NCBI RefSeq assembly: GCF_001514285.1
Contig: NZ_KQ949024.1
Location: forward strand, 112,681 to 176,680
DNA length: 64,000 nucleotides
DNA from: Streptomyces sp. DSM 15324
Lineage (GTDB): Bacteria; Actinomycetota; Actinomycetes; Streptomycetales; Streptomycetaceae
Direction of reading: 5' to 3'
Shown: in pieces, positions 1-9,094 of the stretch
Numbering within the stretch: the stretch's first letter is position 1
How the letters are laid out: the number at the start of each line of letters is the position of its first letter
Program-made: the position numbers and the translations under genes
Notes under the pieces: model-generated
The model's input: the letters and a program-made list of their open reading frames with translations, nothing else
Told to the model about the DNA's origin: nothing
The model's database searches: none

Positions 1-539
1 GAGACGTGGTCCTTGACGGCCACCTTCAGTGCCTCGGGGGCGTAGCCGAGGGCGTCCTCGCAGGCGACGTCATCGCCGGTGACCAGGACGACGGGGACGC
101 CGTACTCGGCGGCGACGCGGGCGTTGAGGAGGCCCTCGCTGGCGCGTACGTCGTTCAGCCAGACGCCGGTGAGGGAGTTGGCGAGGTAGGTGTGGGCGAG
201 GACGCCCTCCATGCCGGCGCCGGCGTGGTAGCCGACGAACGCGATGCCGTCGATGTCCCCGTGCTGGACGCCTTCCACCATGGAGAGGGACTTGTGCCGG
301 CCGGTGAGCATCTCGACGCGGTCGTCGAGGTGTTCGAGGAGGAGGTTGCGCATCGTCCAGTGGGCCTCGTTGACGACGACCTCGTCGGCGCCGCCGTCGA
401 AGAAGCCGAGGGCGGCCGCGTTGACGTCGGAGGTGAACATCGACCGGCACCGTTCCCACTGCGGGGTCCCGGGCAGCACGTCGGCCGGCCAGGTGACGCC
501 GGTGGCGCCCTCCATGTCGGCGCTGATCAGGATCTTCAC
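1..539 (-). CDS. M55 family D-aminopeptidase (DppA-like), 3' end cut by window edge
   Basis: The protein starts VKILISADMEG and matches the M55/DppA family of zinc D-aminopeptidases, which release N-terminal D-amino acids from short peptides. About 179 codons are visible; the C-terminal third lies beyond the window edge. Candidate zinc ligands fall where the family has them: D8, E10, H60 (NEAHW), H105 (GYHAGAGMEG) and E135 (RASEG). The GTG start at 539 has a purine-rich GGGAAGGGA about 5 bases upstream, and no better start lies between it and the next gene. No signal peptide is visible, so it is probably cytoplasmic. It is divergent from the reactive-sulfur operon and shares its upstream region with that operon's operators, but nothing links the functions. 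Confidence 0.88.
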   Translation of the reverse strand, partial: MKILISADMEGATGVTWPADVLPGTPQWERCRSMFTSDVNAAALGFFDGGADEVVVNEAHWTMRNLLLEHLDDRVEMLTGRHKSLSMVEGVQHGDIDGIAFVGYHAGAGMEGVLAHTYLANSLTGVWLNDVRASEGLLNARVAAEYGVPVVLVTGDDVACEDALGYAPEALKVAVKDHV

Positions 540-627
540 GTCCGGTTCCCTTCCCGCTGCGGGCTGCCGAGCCTAGGGGGCGGCGGCCTGCCCGCCCCGG
601 AAGCGACTCCGGCGACATCCGAATGGA

Positions 628-643
628 ATACCCCCGGGGGTAT
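628..643. promoter_or_regulatory. CsoR/CstR-type operator 1, perfect palindrome
   Basis: ATACCCCCGGGGGTAT is a perfect 16-bp palindrome with the TACCC/GGGTA arms typical of CsoR-family operators. It lies 70 bases before the start of the metallo-beta-lactamase/rhodanese gene. A TACAGT hexamer at 650-655 could be a -10 element, which would place the operator over the promoter; no convincing -35 is visible. The same motif occurs in front of the CsoR-family gene of this locus, so autoregulation plus control of this operon is the natural reading. Confidence 0.75.
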
Positions 644-664
644 CACTGTTACAGTGAAGGACAG

Positions 665-680
665 ATACCCCGGGGGGTAA
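665..680. promoter_or_regulatory. CsoR/CstR-type operator 2
   Basis: ATACCCCGGGGGGTAA keeps the ATACCC-N4-GGGTA arms with one mismatch in the outer base. Its centre is 37 bp from that of the perfect copy at 628-643, and it lies in the leader of the metallo-beta-lactamase/rhodanese gene. Between the two operators is a further small inverted repeat, CACTG-TTA-CAGTG at 644-656. Confidence 0.65.
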
Positions 681-712
681 TTTCAGCCGGAGAGCCAGAG
701 AGGGAGAGCCCC

Positions 713-2398
713 GTGTTCTTTGCCGACGTCGTGAAGACCGAAGGACTGGGAAACCGCAGCTACCTGGCGGGCGGTGCCCGGGCCGCGGTGGTCGTGGATC
801 CGCCGCGGGACATCGACCGGGTGATCGCCGCGGCGGCCCGGCGGGGAGTGCGGATCGTGGCCGTCGCCGAGACTCACGTCCACAACGACTACGTGTCCGG
901 GGGCCTGGAGCTGGCCCGGCTGACCGGGGCCCGCTATCTGGTGCCGGCCGGGGCGGAGGTGGCGTACCCACGCGTGGCGGTCGGGGACGGGGACCTGGAG
1001 CCGGTCGACGAGGGCCTGGCGCTGCGCGCGGTGGCCACGCCCGGGCACACCCCGCACCACACGGCGTACGTCCTGGAGGAGTCGGGGCGGCCGGTGGCGG
1101 CGTTCACCGGCGGGTCGCTGCTGATCGGCAGTGTGGGCCGCCCCGACCTGGTGGAACCGCGGCTGACCGAGCCGCTGGCCCGGGCCCAGCACGCCTCGGC
1201 GCACCGGCTCGCGGCCGCGCTGGGCGACGAGGTGTCCGTGCTGCCGACGCACGGGTTCGGCAGTTTCTGCTCCGCCGCGCAGGCGGGCGGCGAGAGCAGC
1301 ACCATCGGCGCGGAGAAGGCGTCCAATCCGGCGCTGGCGCAGGACGTGGACACGTTCGTGAAGGAGCTGCTGGCCGGGCTGGACGACGTGCCCGCGTACT
1401 ACGCGCACATGGGCCCGGCCAACGCGCGCGGGCCGGCGCCGGTGGATCTGACGCCGCCCCGGCGGGCCGACGCGGCCGAGCTCGCCCGGCGGCTCGCGGC
1501 CGGTGAGTGGGTGGTGGACCTGCGCGGCCGGGTGGCGTTCGCCGAGGGGCATGTGGCGGGCACGTTCAACTTCGAGGTCGACGGGCAGCCGGCGACCCAT
1601 CTCGCCTGGATGATCCCGTGGGGCCGGCCGGTGACGCTGCTCGCGGCAAGCGCCGAGGACGTCTCGCGGGCGCAGCGGGAGCTGACCCGGGTCGGCATCG
1701 ACCGGCCCGTCGCGGCGGCCGTCGGCTCCCCGGCCGACTGGCTCCCGGAGGGGACGGCCCCCGCCTCCTTCCCCCGGTCGACCTTCGCCGGGCTCGCCGC
1801 GGCCCGGGCGCGCCAGGACGACGTGGTCGTGCTGGACGTACGCCGTGACGGCGAGCGGGCCGCCGGCTGGATCGAGGGCAGCGTCCACCTCCCGCTGCAC
1901 CAGCTGCACCGGCGGCTGGCGGAGGTGCCGGCCGGCACGGTGTGGGTGCACTGCGCGGGCGGGATGCGGGCGGCGATCGCGGCGTCGCTGCTCGACGCGG
2001 CGGGCCGGTCGGTGGTGGCCGTCGACGACGGCTTCGCCGCGGCGGCCGGGGCCGGCCTGGTCGCCGCGAGCCGTGTCACGCCGGCCCGGGCGCATCGGCT
2101 GCTCCAGGTGGGGTCGGCCGTGCTGGTCGACGTCCGGGAGGAGGACGAGTTCGCCGCCGGGCATGCGCCGGGCGCCGTCCACCTGCCGCTGTCCGTCCTG
2201 GCGGACGGATCGGCGGGGCTGCCGGACGGCCGGGACCCGGTGCTGGTCTGCCGGTCCGGCAACCGCTCGCGGCAGGCGGCCGAACTGCTGGCCACGCGTG
2301 GTGTGTCCGTGCCGGACATGGTCGGCGGGATGCGGGAGTGGGCCGCCCAGGGGCTGCCCGTCGAGAGCGCGCGCGGGGCCGCCGGGACGGTGCGGTGA
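713..2398 (+). CDS. Metallo-beta-lactamase / triple-rhodanese fusion (persulfide dioxygenase-like, CstB-like)
   Basis: 561 aa. Residues 1-240 are an ETHE1-like metallo-beta-lactamase fold (THVHNDYVSGG at 54-64, PGHTPHH at 110-116). About 262-345 is a rhodanese-like domain without a Cys, about 358-450 is a rhodanese with C414 (HCAGG), and about 460-555 is a rhodanese with C513 (CRSGNRS). This build resembles CstB-type persulfide dioxygenase-sulfurtransferases, which oxidise persulfides and move sulfane sulfur. Two details differ from canonical ETHE1: the HxHxDH motif reads HVHNDY, and the Asp expected in FTGD reads Gly (G134, FTGGSLLIG), so metal binding may differ. The GTG start at 713 follows AGAGGGAGAG; an in-frame extension upstream would run through the operators. 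The last codons overlap the exporter gene by 4 bases, indicating translational coupling. Confidence 0.88.
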   Translation: MFFADVVKTEGLGNRSYLAGGARAAVVVDPPRDIDRVIAAAARRGVRIVAVAETHVHNDYVSGGLELARLTGARYLVPAGAEVAYPRVAVGDGDLEPVDEGLALRAVATPGHTPHHTAYVLEESGRPVAAFTGGSLLIGSVGRPDLVEPRLTEPLARAQHASAHRLAAALGDEVSVLPTHGFGSFCSAAQAGGESSTIGAEKASNPALAQDVDTFVKELLAGLDDVPAYYAHMGPANARGPAPVDLTPPRRADAAELARRLAAGEWVVDLRGRVAFAEGHVAGTFNFEVDGQPATHLAWMIPWGRPVTLLAASAEDVSRAQRELTRVGIDRPVAAAVGSPADWLPEGTAPASFPRSTFAGLAAARARQDDVVVLDVRRDGERAAGWIEGSVHLPLHQLHRRLAEVPAGTVWVHCAGGMRAAIAASLLDAAGRSVVAVDDGFAAAAGAGLVAASRVTPARAHRLLQVGSAVLVDVREEDEFAAGHAPGAVHLPLSVLADGSAGLPDGRDPVLVCRSGNRSRQAAELLATRGVSVPDMVGGMREWAAQGLPVESARGAAGTVR

Positions 2399-3138
2399 GC
2401 GCGTTCGCGGCGGCGCTGCTCGCCGGGGCCCTGGTCGGTGTGGCCCTGGGCGCACTGGGGGCGGGCGGCAGCATCCTGACCGTACCGGCGCTGATCTACC
2501 TGCTGGGTTTCGACCCGGCTTCGGCGACCACCGCGAGCCTGGTCATCGTGATCGTCACCTCGGTCACCGCCCTGGTGGCCCACGCGCGCGTGGGGGCGGT
2601 GCGCTGGCGGGCGGGGCTGCTGTTCGCGGCGGCGGGTGTGCTGCCCGCCGCGACGGCCGGCGCCCTCTCCGCCCGGATCCCGCAGGCCGCGCTGACCGCG
2701 ATGTTCGCGGTGCTGGCCGCCGTGGCGGCGGTACGGATGCTGCGGCGCGGCGCGCCACGCGCGGGTACGACGGTCTCGGCGGCCCGGGCGACGGGGGCGG
2801 GGGCGGGTCTCGGCGCGGTGACCGGGTTCCTCGGGGTCGGCGGGGGATTCCTCGCCGTACCGGCGCTGGTGGGTGTGCTGGCCGTGCCCATGGGGGCCGC
2901 CGTGGGGACGAGTCTGCTGGTGATCGTCACCAACGCGGTGGTGGCCCTCACGGCGCGCGCCCACAGCGCGAGCGGGCTGGACTGGGCCCTGATCATGCCG
3001 TTCCTCGCGACGGCCGTGCTGGGGGCGTGGGACGGGCGGCGGCTCGCCGCGCGGGTCTCCCCCGCCACCCTCCAGCGGGTCTTCGGGGCGGTGCTGCTCG
3101 CCGTCGCGGCGGGGATGGGCCTGACGGCCGTGCGGTGA
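2395..3138 (+). CDS. TauE/SafE-family membrane exporter (sulfite/thiosulfate-type)
   Basis: 247 aa, almost entirely hydrophobic, with about seven or eight predicted membrane segments. It shows the two-fold repeated TauE/SafE signature: GALGAGGSILTVPALIYLLG near residue 20 and GFLGVGGGFLAVPALVGVL near 145. The family exports small organosulfur or sulfur oxyanions such as sulfite, sulfoacetate or thiosulfate. The GTG start overlaps the TGA of the metallo-beta-lactamase/rhodanese gene (GTGA), so both are made from one transcript. In this context it probably removes sulfite or thiosulfate formed from persulfide oxidation; the substrate is inferred from neighbours, not from sequence. Confidence 0.88.
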   Translation: MSAFAAALLAGALVGVALGALGAGGSILTVPALIYLLGFDPASATTASLVIVIVTSVTALVAHARVGAVRWRAGLLFAAAGVLPAATAGALSARIPQAALTAMFAVLAAVAAVRMLRRGAPRAGTTVSAARATGAGAGLGAVTGFLGVGGGFLAVPALVGVLAVPMGAAVGTSLLVIVTNAVVALTARAHSASGLDWALIMPFLATAVLGAWDGRRLAARVSPATLQRVFGAVLLAVAAGMGLTAVR

Positions 3139-3190
3139 CCCCTGACGCCACCGCTCCTCCCCGGGGCAGCGGCTCAGCGGCATCAGCGGC

Positions 3191-3220
3191 TCAGGGCCGC
3201 TCAGGGCCGCTCAGGGCCGC
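3191..3220. repeat. Tandem 10-mer between convergent genes
   Basis: TCAGGGCCGC occurs three times head to tail, directly after the stop region of the TauE-type gene and abutting the stop codon of the convergent CsoR-family gene. The start of a fourth copy merges into that stop codon. No hairpin terminator is evident here. Confidence 0.85.
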
Positions 3221-4166
<946 letters not shown>

Positions 4167-4180
4167 CCCGGCCCGACGGC

Positions 4181-4410
4181 CGGGCGGCCGGGCGGCCGGG
4201 CGGCCGGGCGGCCGGGCGGCCGGGCGGCCTCCGGGCGGGACACGCCCCGACCGGTTCGGCGGCGGCACGGCGCCATGCCCCGCCCGCCGCCGAACCGGCA
4301 CCGGACCGGGACCGGACCGGGACCGGACCGCCCCACCACCCGACCGGGACCGGAACTGGCCCACCCCCCGACCGGGACCGGCACTGGCTGGCGCATCCGG
4401 CCGCCGGTGT
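4181..4410. repeat. Low-complexity repeats in a gene-free gap
   Basis: Six perfect head-to-tail copies of CGGGCGGC fill 4181-4228. After a short unique stretch, 4300-4395 is built of ACCGGGACCGG-type units. The gap between the rhodanese gene and the convergent methyltransferase (4167-4539) contains nothing else I recognise; open frames through it are by-products of GC content. Replication slippage is the likely origin. Confidence 0.8.
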
Positions 4411-4539
4411 TCGGTCCGCCGGGCGCGGCCCCGTGCTCCAGGGACGTCCGCCCGACCCGCCGCTCAAGGGCGCCCGCCCGACCGATGGTCGGCACAGCCG
4501 GGCCGCCCTGTCCTCAGGCCGCCGGGCGCGGCCCGGTGG

Positions 4540-5265
4540 TCAGGTCGCCCGGCCGGCCACCAGCCAGTTCGACGGCAGTTCTATCAGCGTGCCGTCGGGG
4601 GTGGACTCGGTGGTGATGAGCGGGAGGCTGCCGCTCGCGAGGACGGTGAGGCCGGCCGCCTCGAGGTGGGCCGGCACGGCGGCGTCGGCGACCTCGCCGG
4701 GCGCTATGCCGTGGCGGAAGATCGGGGCGAGCTTCGGGGGCGGGCCGGCCGGGCCGTGGGCGAGGCCGCCGAGGACCGCGCCGGCGGCCTCGGCGGGTTC
4801 GACGAGGAAGACCCGGCCCCGCGCGCCGAGCAGGACGGCGATCCCGTCGGCGAGGGGCTGCCGGTCGGCGGGCTCGCACTGGTGCAGGACACCCCGCATG
4901 TAGACGTGGGCGTCGCCGAGTTCGGCGTGCAGGGCCTCGGCGGCGCCCCGTTCGGCGGCGTCCAGCAGCCGGTACCGGGCACGGCCCCCGGGGTCGGCCT
5001 GCCGGGCGTGGTCGAGGGCGGCGGCGGCCAGGTCGACGCCGAGGACCTGCGGGAAGCGGTCGGCGAGGAAGCGGGTCTGGGTGCCGTTGCCGCAGCCGAG
5101 GTCGATCAACGGCAGGGCGGTGCCGGTGACGTACGGCTCGAACAGGGCGAGGTGCGGGGCCGCGGTCACCTTCGGGTCCGCGTCCCAGAACACCGCGCCG
5201 GTGTCATGGGAGGCCTCGCGCCAGAAGCCCTCCCAGGCCTCCCGGTATCGCATCGTCACGCTCAT
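4540..5265 (-). CDS. Class I SAM-dependent methyltransferase, substrate unknown
   Basis: 241 aa. Motif I is clear (LIDLGCGNGTQTRFLADRF, about residues 52-70), followed by GVDLA (motif II) and a run consistent with a Rossmann-like methyltransferase; the C-terminal half is a family-specific lid. Many small-molecule O-, N- and C-methyltransferases look like this, so no substrate is assigned. The ATG at 5265 has GGGGAG about 7 bases upstream; a second Met (MRY) is four codons in. It stands alone, 146 bases downstream of the phosphatase remnant on the same strand. Confidence 0.8.
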   Translation of the reverse strand: MSVTMRYREAWEGFWREASHDTGAVFWDADPKVTAAPHLALFEPYVTGTALPLIDLGCGNGTQTRFLADRFPQVLGVDLAAAALDHARQADPGGRARYRLLDAAERGAAEALHAELGDAHVYMRGVLHQCEPADRQPLADGIAVLLGARGRVFLVEPAEAAGAVLGGLAHGPAGPPPKLAPIFRHGIAPGEVADAAVPAHLEAAGLTVLASGSLPLITTESTPDGTLIELPSNWLVAGRAT

Positions 5266-5411
5266 CCCAACTCCCCAGGGTGCGGCGCCGATCCGTCATG
5301 AGTGACGGGCGAGTACGGTCTACCGCCCCCGAGTTGCGGCCACAAGCAGGACGGGCGGTTCCAGCGCGCCCGGTGCACACCCGCAACGCGCCTTGGTGGA
5401 GCGTGAGTTGT

Positions 5412-5606
5412 TCAGCGCCTCGGCAGGGTGAGTTCGAACCACACCGACTTGCCCGCGCCGGTGCGGCTGGTGCCCCACTCACGGGCCAGGGTGCTCACCA
5501 CGCGCAGTCCGCGTCCGGCTTCGTCCTCGGGTCCGGCGCTCAGCAGGGTCGGCAGGTCGTGGTCGTCGTCGTCCACCTCGCACAGCAGGGTCTCGCCGCG
5601 CACCAG
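5412..5606 (-). pseudogene. Detached C-terminal part of the ATPase domain of the SpoIIE-type gene
   Basis: 65 codons in the same frame as the upstream phosphatase gene, separated from it only by a TGA at 5607-5609. They encode the missing half of a RsbW/SpoIIAB-like HATPase domain: CEVDDDDHDLP (G1-like), EAGRGLRVVSTLAREWG (G2-like) and a final GKSVWFELTLP strand. The frame is intact to its own stop, so a single base change (for example CGA to TGA) would explain the split. An internal ATG exists, but a half ATPase domain made separately is unlikely to fold. Confidence 0.75.
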
Positions 5607-7934
5607 TCACACGGCGACGGGCAGCCGGTGGGAGTGCCGTACGGCATTCGTGACCAGTTCGCCGACCATCAGCTCCGCGACGTACGCCAGTTTCGCGAGC
5701 CCCCAGTCGTGGAGCTGTTCGCGGACGGCCGCGCGGGCCCGCGGGACCTCCGCCGGGTCGAGGGCGAAGCGCCATTCGGCGACGTCGTCGGGTTCGATGC
5801 CGTTGAGGCGGGCCATCAGCAGGGCGACGTCGTCCTTGCGGTCGCCGTGGCCCGCTTCGGTGAAGGTCGCGGCGAGGGCGCGGATGATGGTGTCGCAGGC
5901 GTCGTCCATGGAGGCGGCCGGGTGGGCGGCGGACTCGCACAGGGTCGCCAGGCCCACGCCGATGTCCTCGCCGCGCACCTCCACCAGGCCGTCGGTGCAC
6001 ATCACGAGCCGGTCGCCGGGTTCCACCCGCACGGTGACCGCTTCGAAGGGCACGCCGCCGACGCCGATGGGGGCGCCGGTGGGCAGGTCGAGGAGTTCGG
6101 TGCGGCCGTCCTCCGCGCGGACCAGCACCGGCGGGATGTGGCCGGCGTTGGCGAGGTGGAGTTCGCCCGCGATCGGGTCGTAGACCGCGTACAGACAGGT
6201 CGCGAGGTAGCTGTCGCCGAGGCGCTGGGCGAGGTCGTCGAGGTTGCGCAGGAGCCGGGCGGGCGGCAGGTCGAGGGCGGCCATGGTCTGTACGGCGGTG
6301 CGCAACTGGCCCATCATGGCGGCCGAGTTGAGGCCGTGGCCCATGACGTCGCCGACGACCAGGGCGGTGCGGGCGCCGGGGAGTTTCACGGAGTCGAACC
6401 AGTCGCCGCCGACCCGGCCGAGGAGGGTGCCGGGCAGATAGCGGGTGGCGATGTCGCAGCCCGCCATGCGCGGCGGGATGTGCGGCAGCATGCTGTCCTG
6501 GAGGGTCTCGGCGACGGACTCCTGGTAGGTGTACATCCGGGCGTTGTCGAGGACGAGGCCCGCGCGGGCGGCGAGTTCGGCGCCGGTGACCCGGTCCATG
6601 TCGTTGAACTCTACGCGCTCGGGGTGGCGCAGCAGGACCATGAAGCCGAGGACGACGTTGCGGGCCTTGAGCGGGACGACGAGCATGGAGCGGCCGGTGA
6701 TGAGGGGCCGGATGTCGCGTTTCTCGAACTGTGCGGCGATGGCGTGGCCCATCTGCTCGCTGATGCGCGGCACGAGGACGGGCTGTCCGGTGGTCATGCA
6801 CTGGAAGAACGGGGTGTGGGCCGGGAAGGGCATGGCCTCGCCGACGGGGACGACGTCGTCCCAGCGGCCGGGTTCGTCGGTGTGTTCGACGGCGACCCGG
6901 TGCCACAGGGTCCGGGTGTCGGGCACACCGTCGGGGAAGCCCTCGCCGGCGACGACCTGTTCGCGCAGGTAGGTGCCGGCGACGTCGGTGAAGCGGGGGA
7001 CGACGGCCTTGCTGACCTCGATGATGGTGCGGGAGAGGTCCAGGGAGGTGCCGATGCGTCCGCTGACCTCGTTGAGGAACTCCAGGCGTTCGCGGACGGC
7101 GGCGTGTTCGAGGTCCTCGCCGTCGTCGGCGACGTCGTCGGGCAGGGGCAGCCCCTCGGCGGCGGCGCGGGCCGCCCGCTCCCGGCGGGCCTTGCGTTCG
7201 GCGCGGCGGGCGACACCCCAGTCGGGGGTGACCGGGACCCGGTCGTTCTGGCTGAACTCCAGGACGGGGTAGCCGAGTTCGAGGACCTGGGCGACGATGC
7301 GGGCGCTCTCGCCGACGCTCATGCTGGGCAGGATGTCGGGGAGCCGGCGGGCGAGTTCCTCGGCGCCGGGGAAGTCGGTGTGCAGGGCGAAGCCGGGCGC
7401 GATGCGTTCGACGGCCACGGCGGTGGCCGAGGAGGGGGACTCCGGGGCACGCTGCTCCGGGCGCAGGACGGCGGTGGCGTCGGCGGCGAGGACCAGGAGC
7501 CGTTCGCGGCCGGGGCCGACCAGCGGGTAGGCCCACCACAGGACGTCGGCGCGCTCGCGGTCGTGTCCGGGGACGGTGAGGCGGGCACGTCCGGCGGCGG
7601 GGTAGCCGAGGCCCTGGTCGAGGGAGGAGTCGAGGCCCGGTCCCGGGCCGTCGTAGGCGCCGTACTCGCCGTATTCGCCGTATTCGCCGTAGGCGTCCTC
7701 GGGTTCGGGGAGGGCGCCGGAGACGGGGAGCAGATCGATGGCGGGCGCGCCGATCGCCTCCTCCTTGGCGACGCCGAAGAGCCGGCGTGCGCCGGTGCTC
7801 CAGTGGGAGACGAGGCCGTCGCGGTCGACGACGACCACGGCCAGGGGGACGCGTCCGGGATCGGCGGTGTCGTCCGCCGCCGCGCTGTTCGCTCCGCGGC
7901 GGGGAGGTGCGTCCCTCTCGGTGCCACGGTCCAT
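5607..7934 (-). CDS. SpoIIE/RsbU-type PP2C phosphatase with PAS and GAF domains, truncated in its ATPase domain
   Basis: 775 aa up to an in-frame TGA. Order: PAS-like domain (about 30-140) with a repetitive GEYGEYGEY stretch; GAF (about 295-465); PP2C/SpoIIE domain (about 490-705) with GGDWFD at 509, GDVMGHG at about 528, a TDGLVE motif and RKDDVALL at about 699; then the first half of a HATPase with N-box GELVTNAVRHS near 758. Such proteins dephosphorylate anti-anti-sigma factors, and many in Streptomyces also carry an anti-sigma kinase domain. Here the kinase half ends after PVAV because of TGA at 5607-5609, and the rest follows in frame to 5412. The phosphatase could still work; ATP binding should be lost. 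The ATG at 7934 is chosen for GGGAGAGAGGG about 8 bases upstream. Confidence 0.85.
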   Translation of the reverse strand: MDRGTERDAPPRRGANSAAADDTADPGRVPLAVVVVDRDGLVSHWSTGARRLFGVAKEEAIGAPAIDLLPVSGALPEPEDAYGEYGEYGEYGAYDGPGPGLDSSLDQGLGYPAAGRARLTVPGHDRERADVLWWAYPLVGPGRERLLVLAADATAVLRPEQRAPESPSSATAVAVERIAPGFALHTDFPGAEELARRLPDILPSMSVGESARIVAQVLELGYPVLEFSQNDRVPVTPDWGVARRAERKARRERAARAAAEGLPLPDDVADDGEDLEHAAVRERLEFLNEVSGRIGTSLDLSRTIIEVSKAVVPRFTDVAGTYLREQVVAGEGFPDGVPDTRTLWHRVAVEHTDEPGRWDDVVPVGEAMPFPAHTPFFQCMTTGQPVLVPRISEQMGHAIAAQFEKRDIRPLITGRSMLVVPLKARNVVLGFMVLLRHPERVEFNDMDRVTGAELAARAGLVLDNARMYTYQESVAETLQDSMLPHIPPRMAGCDIATRYLPGTLLGRVGGDWFDSVKLPGARTALVVGDVMGHGLNSAAMMGQLRTAVQTMAALDLPPARLLRNLDDLAQRLGDSYLATCLYAVYDPIAGELHLANAGHIPPVLVRAEDGRTELLDLPTGAPIGVGGVPFEAVTVRVEPGDRLVMCTDGLVEVRGEDIGVGLATLCESAAHPAASMDDACDTIIRALAATFTEAGHGDRKDDVALLMARLNGIEPDDVAEWRFALDPAEVPRARAAVREQLHDWGLAKLAYVAELMVGELVTNAVRHSHRLPVAV

Positions 7935-8440
7935 GGCCCAGGCCCTCTCTCCCCAGAGCTGTGCAAGATCTGTCCGCAGCAACAACCGTACGGCGCGCGC
8001 AGGTCGGGATGTGCGGCAATTCTGTAATTGGTTTCACCGGAGCGCGCCGGGGTACGCCGCGGGGCGCGGGGTCCGGTCGGTCCTGGTGGCCGAGCCGCGG
8101 GTCGTGTTCGGCGCGGGCGCCGCCGGTGGCCTTCGGGGCGGTGGCGACGGGCGGGGGGCCGACCGTCTCCGGGGAGTCCGTGACGGTGGCGGGGAGGGCG
8201 GAGGGCCGGAAGGGGCGGGGGCTCGGGGGCGCCGCCCGGCGGACGGCGGGGGCGCCGCCCGGCGGACGGCGGGGGCGCCGCACCCGCGTGGTGGGGCCGT
8301 TCCCCTCGTCGCACCTGCCGCACGGTTCCCGCGCGAGGCGGCAACTCGGGGCAGGTGCGCGGGGTCGCGGCGCCGTTCCGGTCGCGGGCGCGGTGCGCCC
8401 GTACCGGTGAGGGGCAACGGGTGTCCGTCGCCGGGGGTGT
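7935..8440. other. 506-bp gene-free gap with tandem 23-bp repeat
   Basis: Leader of the SpoIIE-type gene and tail of the SRPBCC gene, both on the minus strand. An AT-richer patch near 8015-8035 (AATTCTGTAATT) is the best candidate promoter zone. At 8225-8281 the unit GGGGGCGCCGCCCGGCGGACGGC is present 2.5 times in perfect tandem. No gene with convincing composition or ribosome site is seen. Confidence 0.6.
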
Positions 8441-8884
8441 CTACTTCTCGACCTCGGTGGCGAGCTTGACGAGGATCTCGTCGTAGATCCGGGCGAGGCC
8501 CTTGGGCGCGAAGGTCCGCTCGAAGAAGCCGCCGATGCCGCCGGCGCCCTTCCAGGTGGAGGTGACGACCACGCGGGCCTTGCCCTCGCCGGCCGGGGTG
8601 ACGCGCCAGACGGTGACCATGGAGGAGTTGCGGTCCTTCTCCACGAGTTCGCCGTCGGTGGGCTCGGTGACCTCCAGGAGGCAGTCGCGGACGCGCTTGC
8701 TGGTGGCCTGGAGCTTCCAGTGGACGAGGGTGCCCTCGCCGTCGCCGCCCTCGCGCACCTCGTACTCGCTGAAGTGGGCGGGCAGCAGGTTCGCGCGCGT
8801 GCCGCTGTAGTCGGCCAGCGTGTCGAACACCTTGTCGGGGTCCGCCGCGACGACCCGCTCGGTGGTGGCCTCGACCTGCGCCAT
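8441..8884 (-). CDS. SRPBCC-family lipid/polyketide-cyclase-like protein
   Basis: 147 aa. It opens with MAQVEATTERVVAADPDKVFDTLADY, the usual first strand and helix of the START/SRPBCC helix-grip fold, and ends with the long C-terminal helix (GGFFERTFAPKGLARIYDEI). The family binds hydrophobic ligands in a deep pocket; most stand-alone actinobacterial members have no known ligand. The ATG at 8884 has a GGAGG about 5 bases upstream. It is monocistronic, divergent from the radical SAM gene and separated from it by 210 bases containing a LexA-type box nearer the other gene. Confidence 0.82.
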   Translation of the reverse strand: MAQVEATTERVVAADPDKVFDTLADYSGTRANLLPAHFSEYEVREGGDGEGTLVHWKLQATSKRVRDCLLEVTEPTDGELVEKDRNSSMVTVWRVTPAGEGKARVVVTSTWKGAGGIGGFFERTFAPKGLARIYDEILVKLATEVEK

Positions 8885-9038
8885 GAAGTTCCTCCAGGTC
8901 CGTGTTGCTCAGGATTGCTCGGGGTTCCCGGGCAGGGCAAGCCAACCACCCCGCTCCACGGCCGCCCAAATCGGGGTGGGGGAAACGATCACGGGGTGCG
9001 CGAAACGCCGAGGCAGACGCCCGTTCGCACGATCATGG

Positions 9039-9056
9039 GAACAGATGTTCTATTGT
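9039..9056 (+). promoter_or_regulatory. LexA-type box (GAAC-N4-GTTC) overlapping the radical SAM promoter
   Basis: GAACAGATGTTC at 9039-9050 is a perfect match to the GAAC-N4-GTTC core of Gram-positive and actinobacterial LexA boxes. It abuts TATTGT at 9051-9056, a good TANNNT -10 element, so a bound repressor would block the promoter of the radical SAM gene that starts at 9095. No clear -35 is visible. Confidence 0.7.
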
Positions 9057-9094
9057 GGGTCCAGACGCATGGGCAGTGCTACGGAGGAGGCGTC

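Noticed and set aside
5280..8027. 915-codon open frame on the + strand opposite the SpoIIE-type gene
   Set aside because: It is antisense to a gene with clear PAS, GAF and PP2C motifs and contains no recognisable domain; long antisense frames are expected at this GC content.
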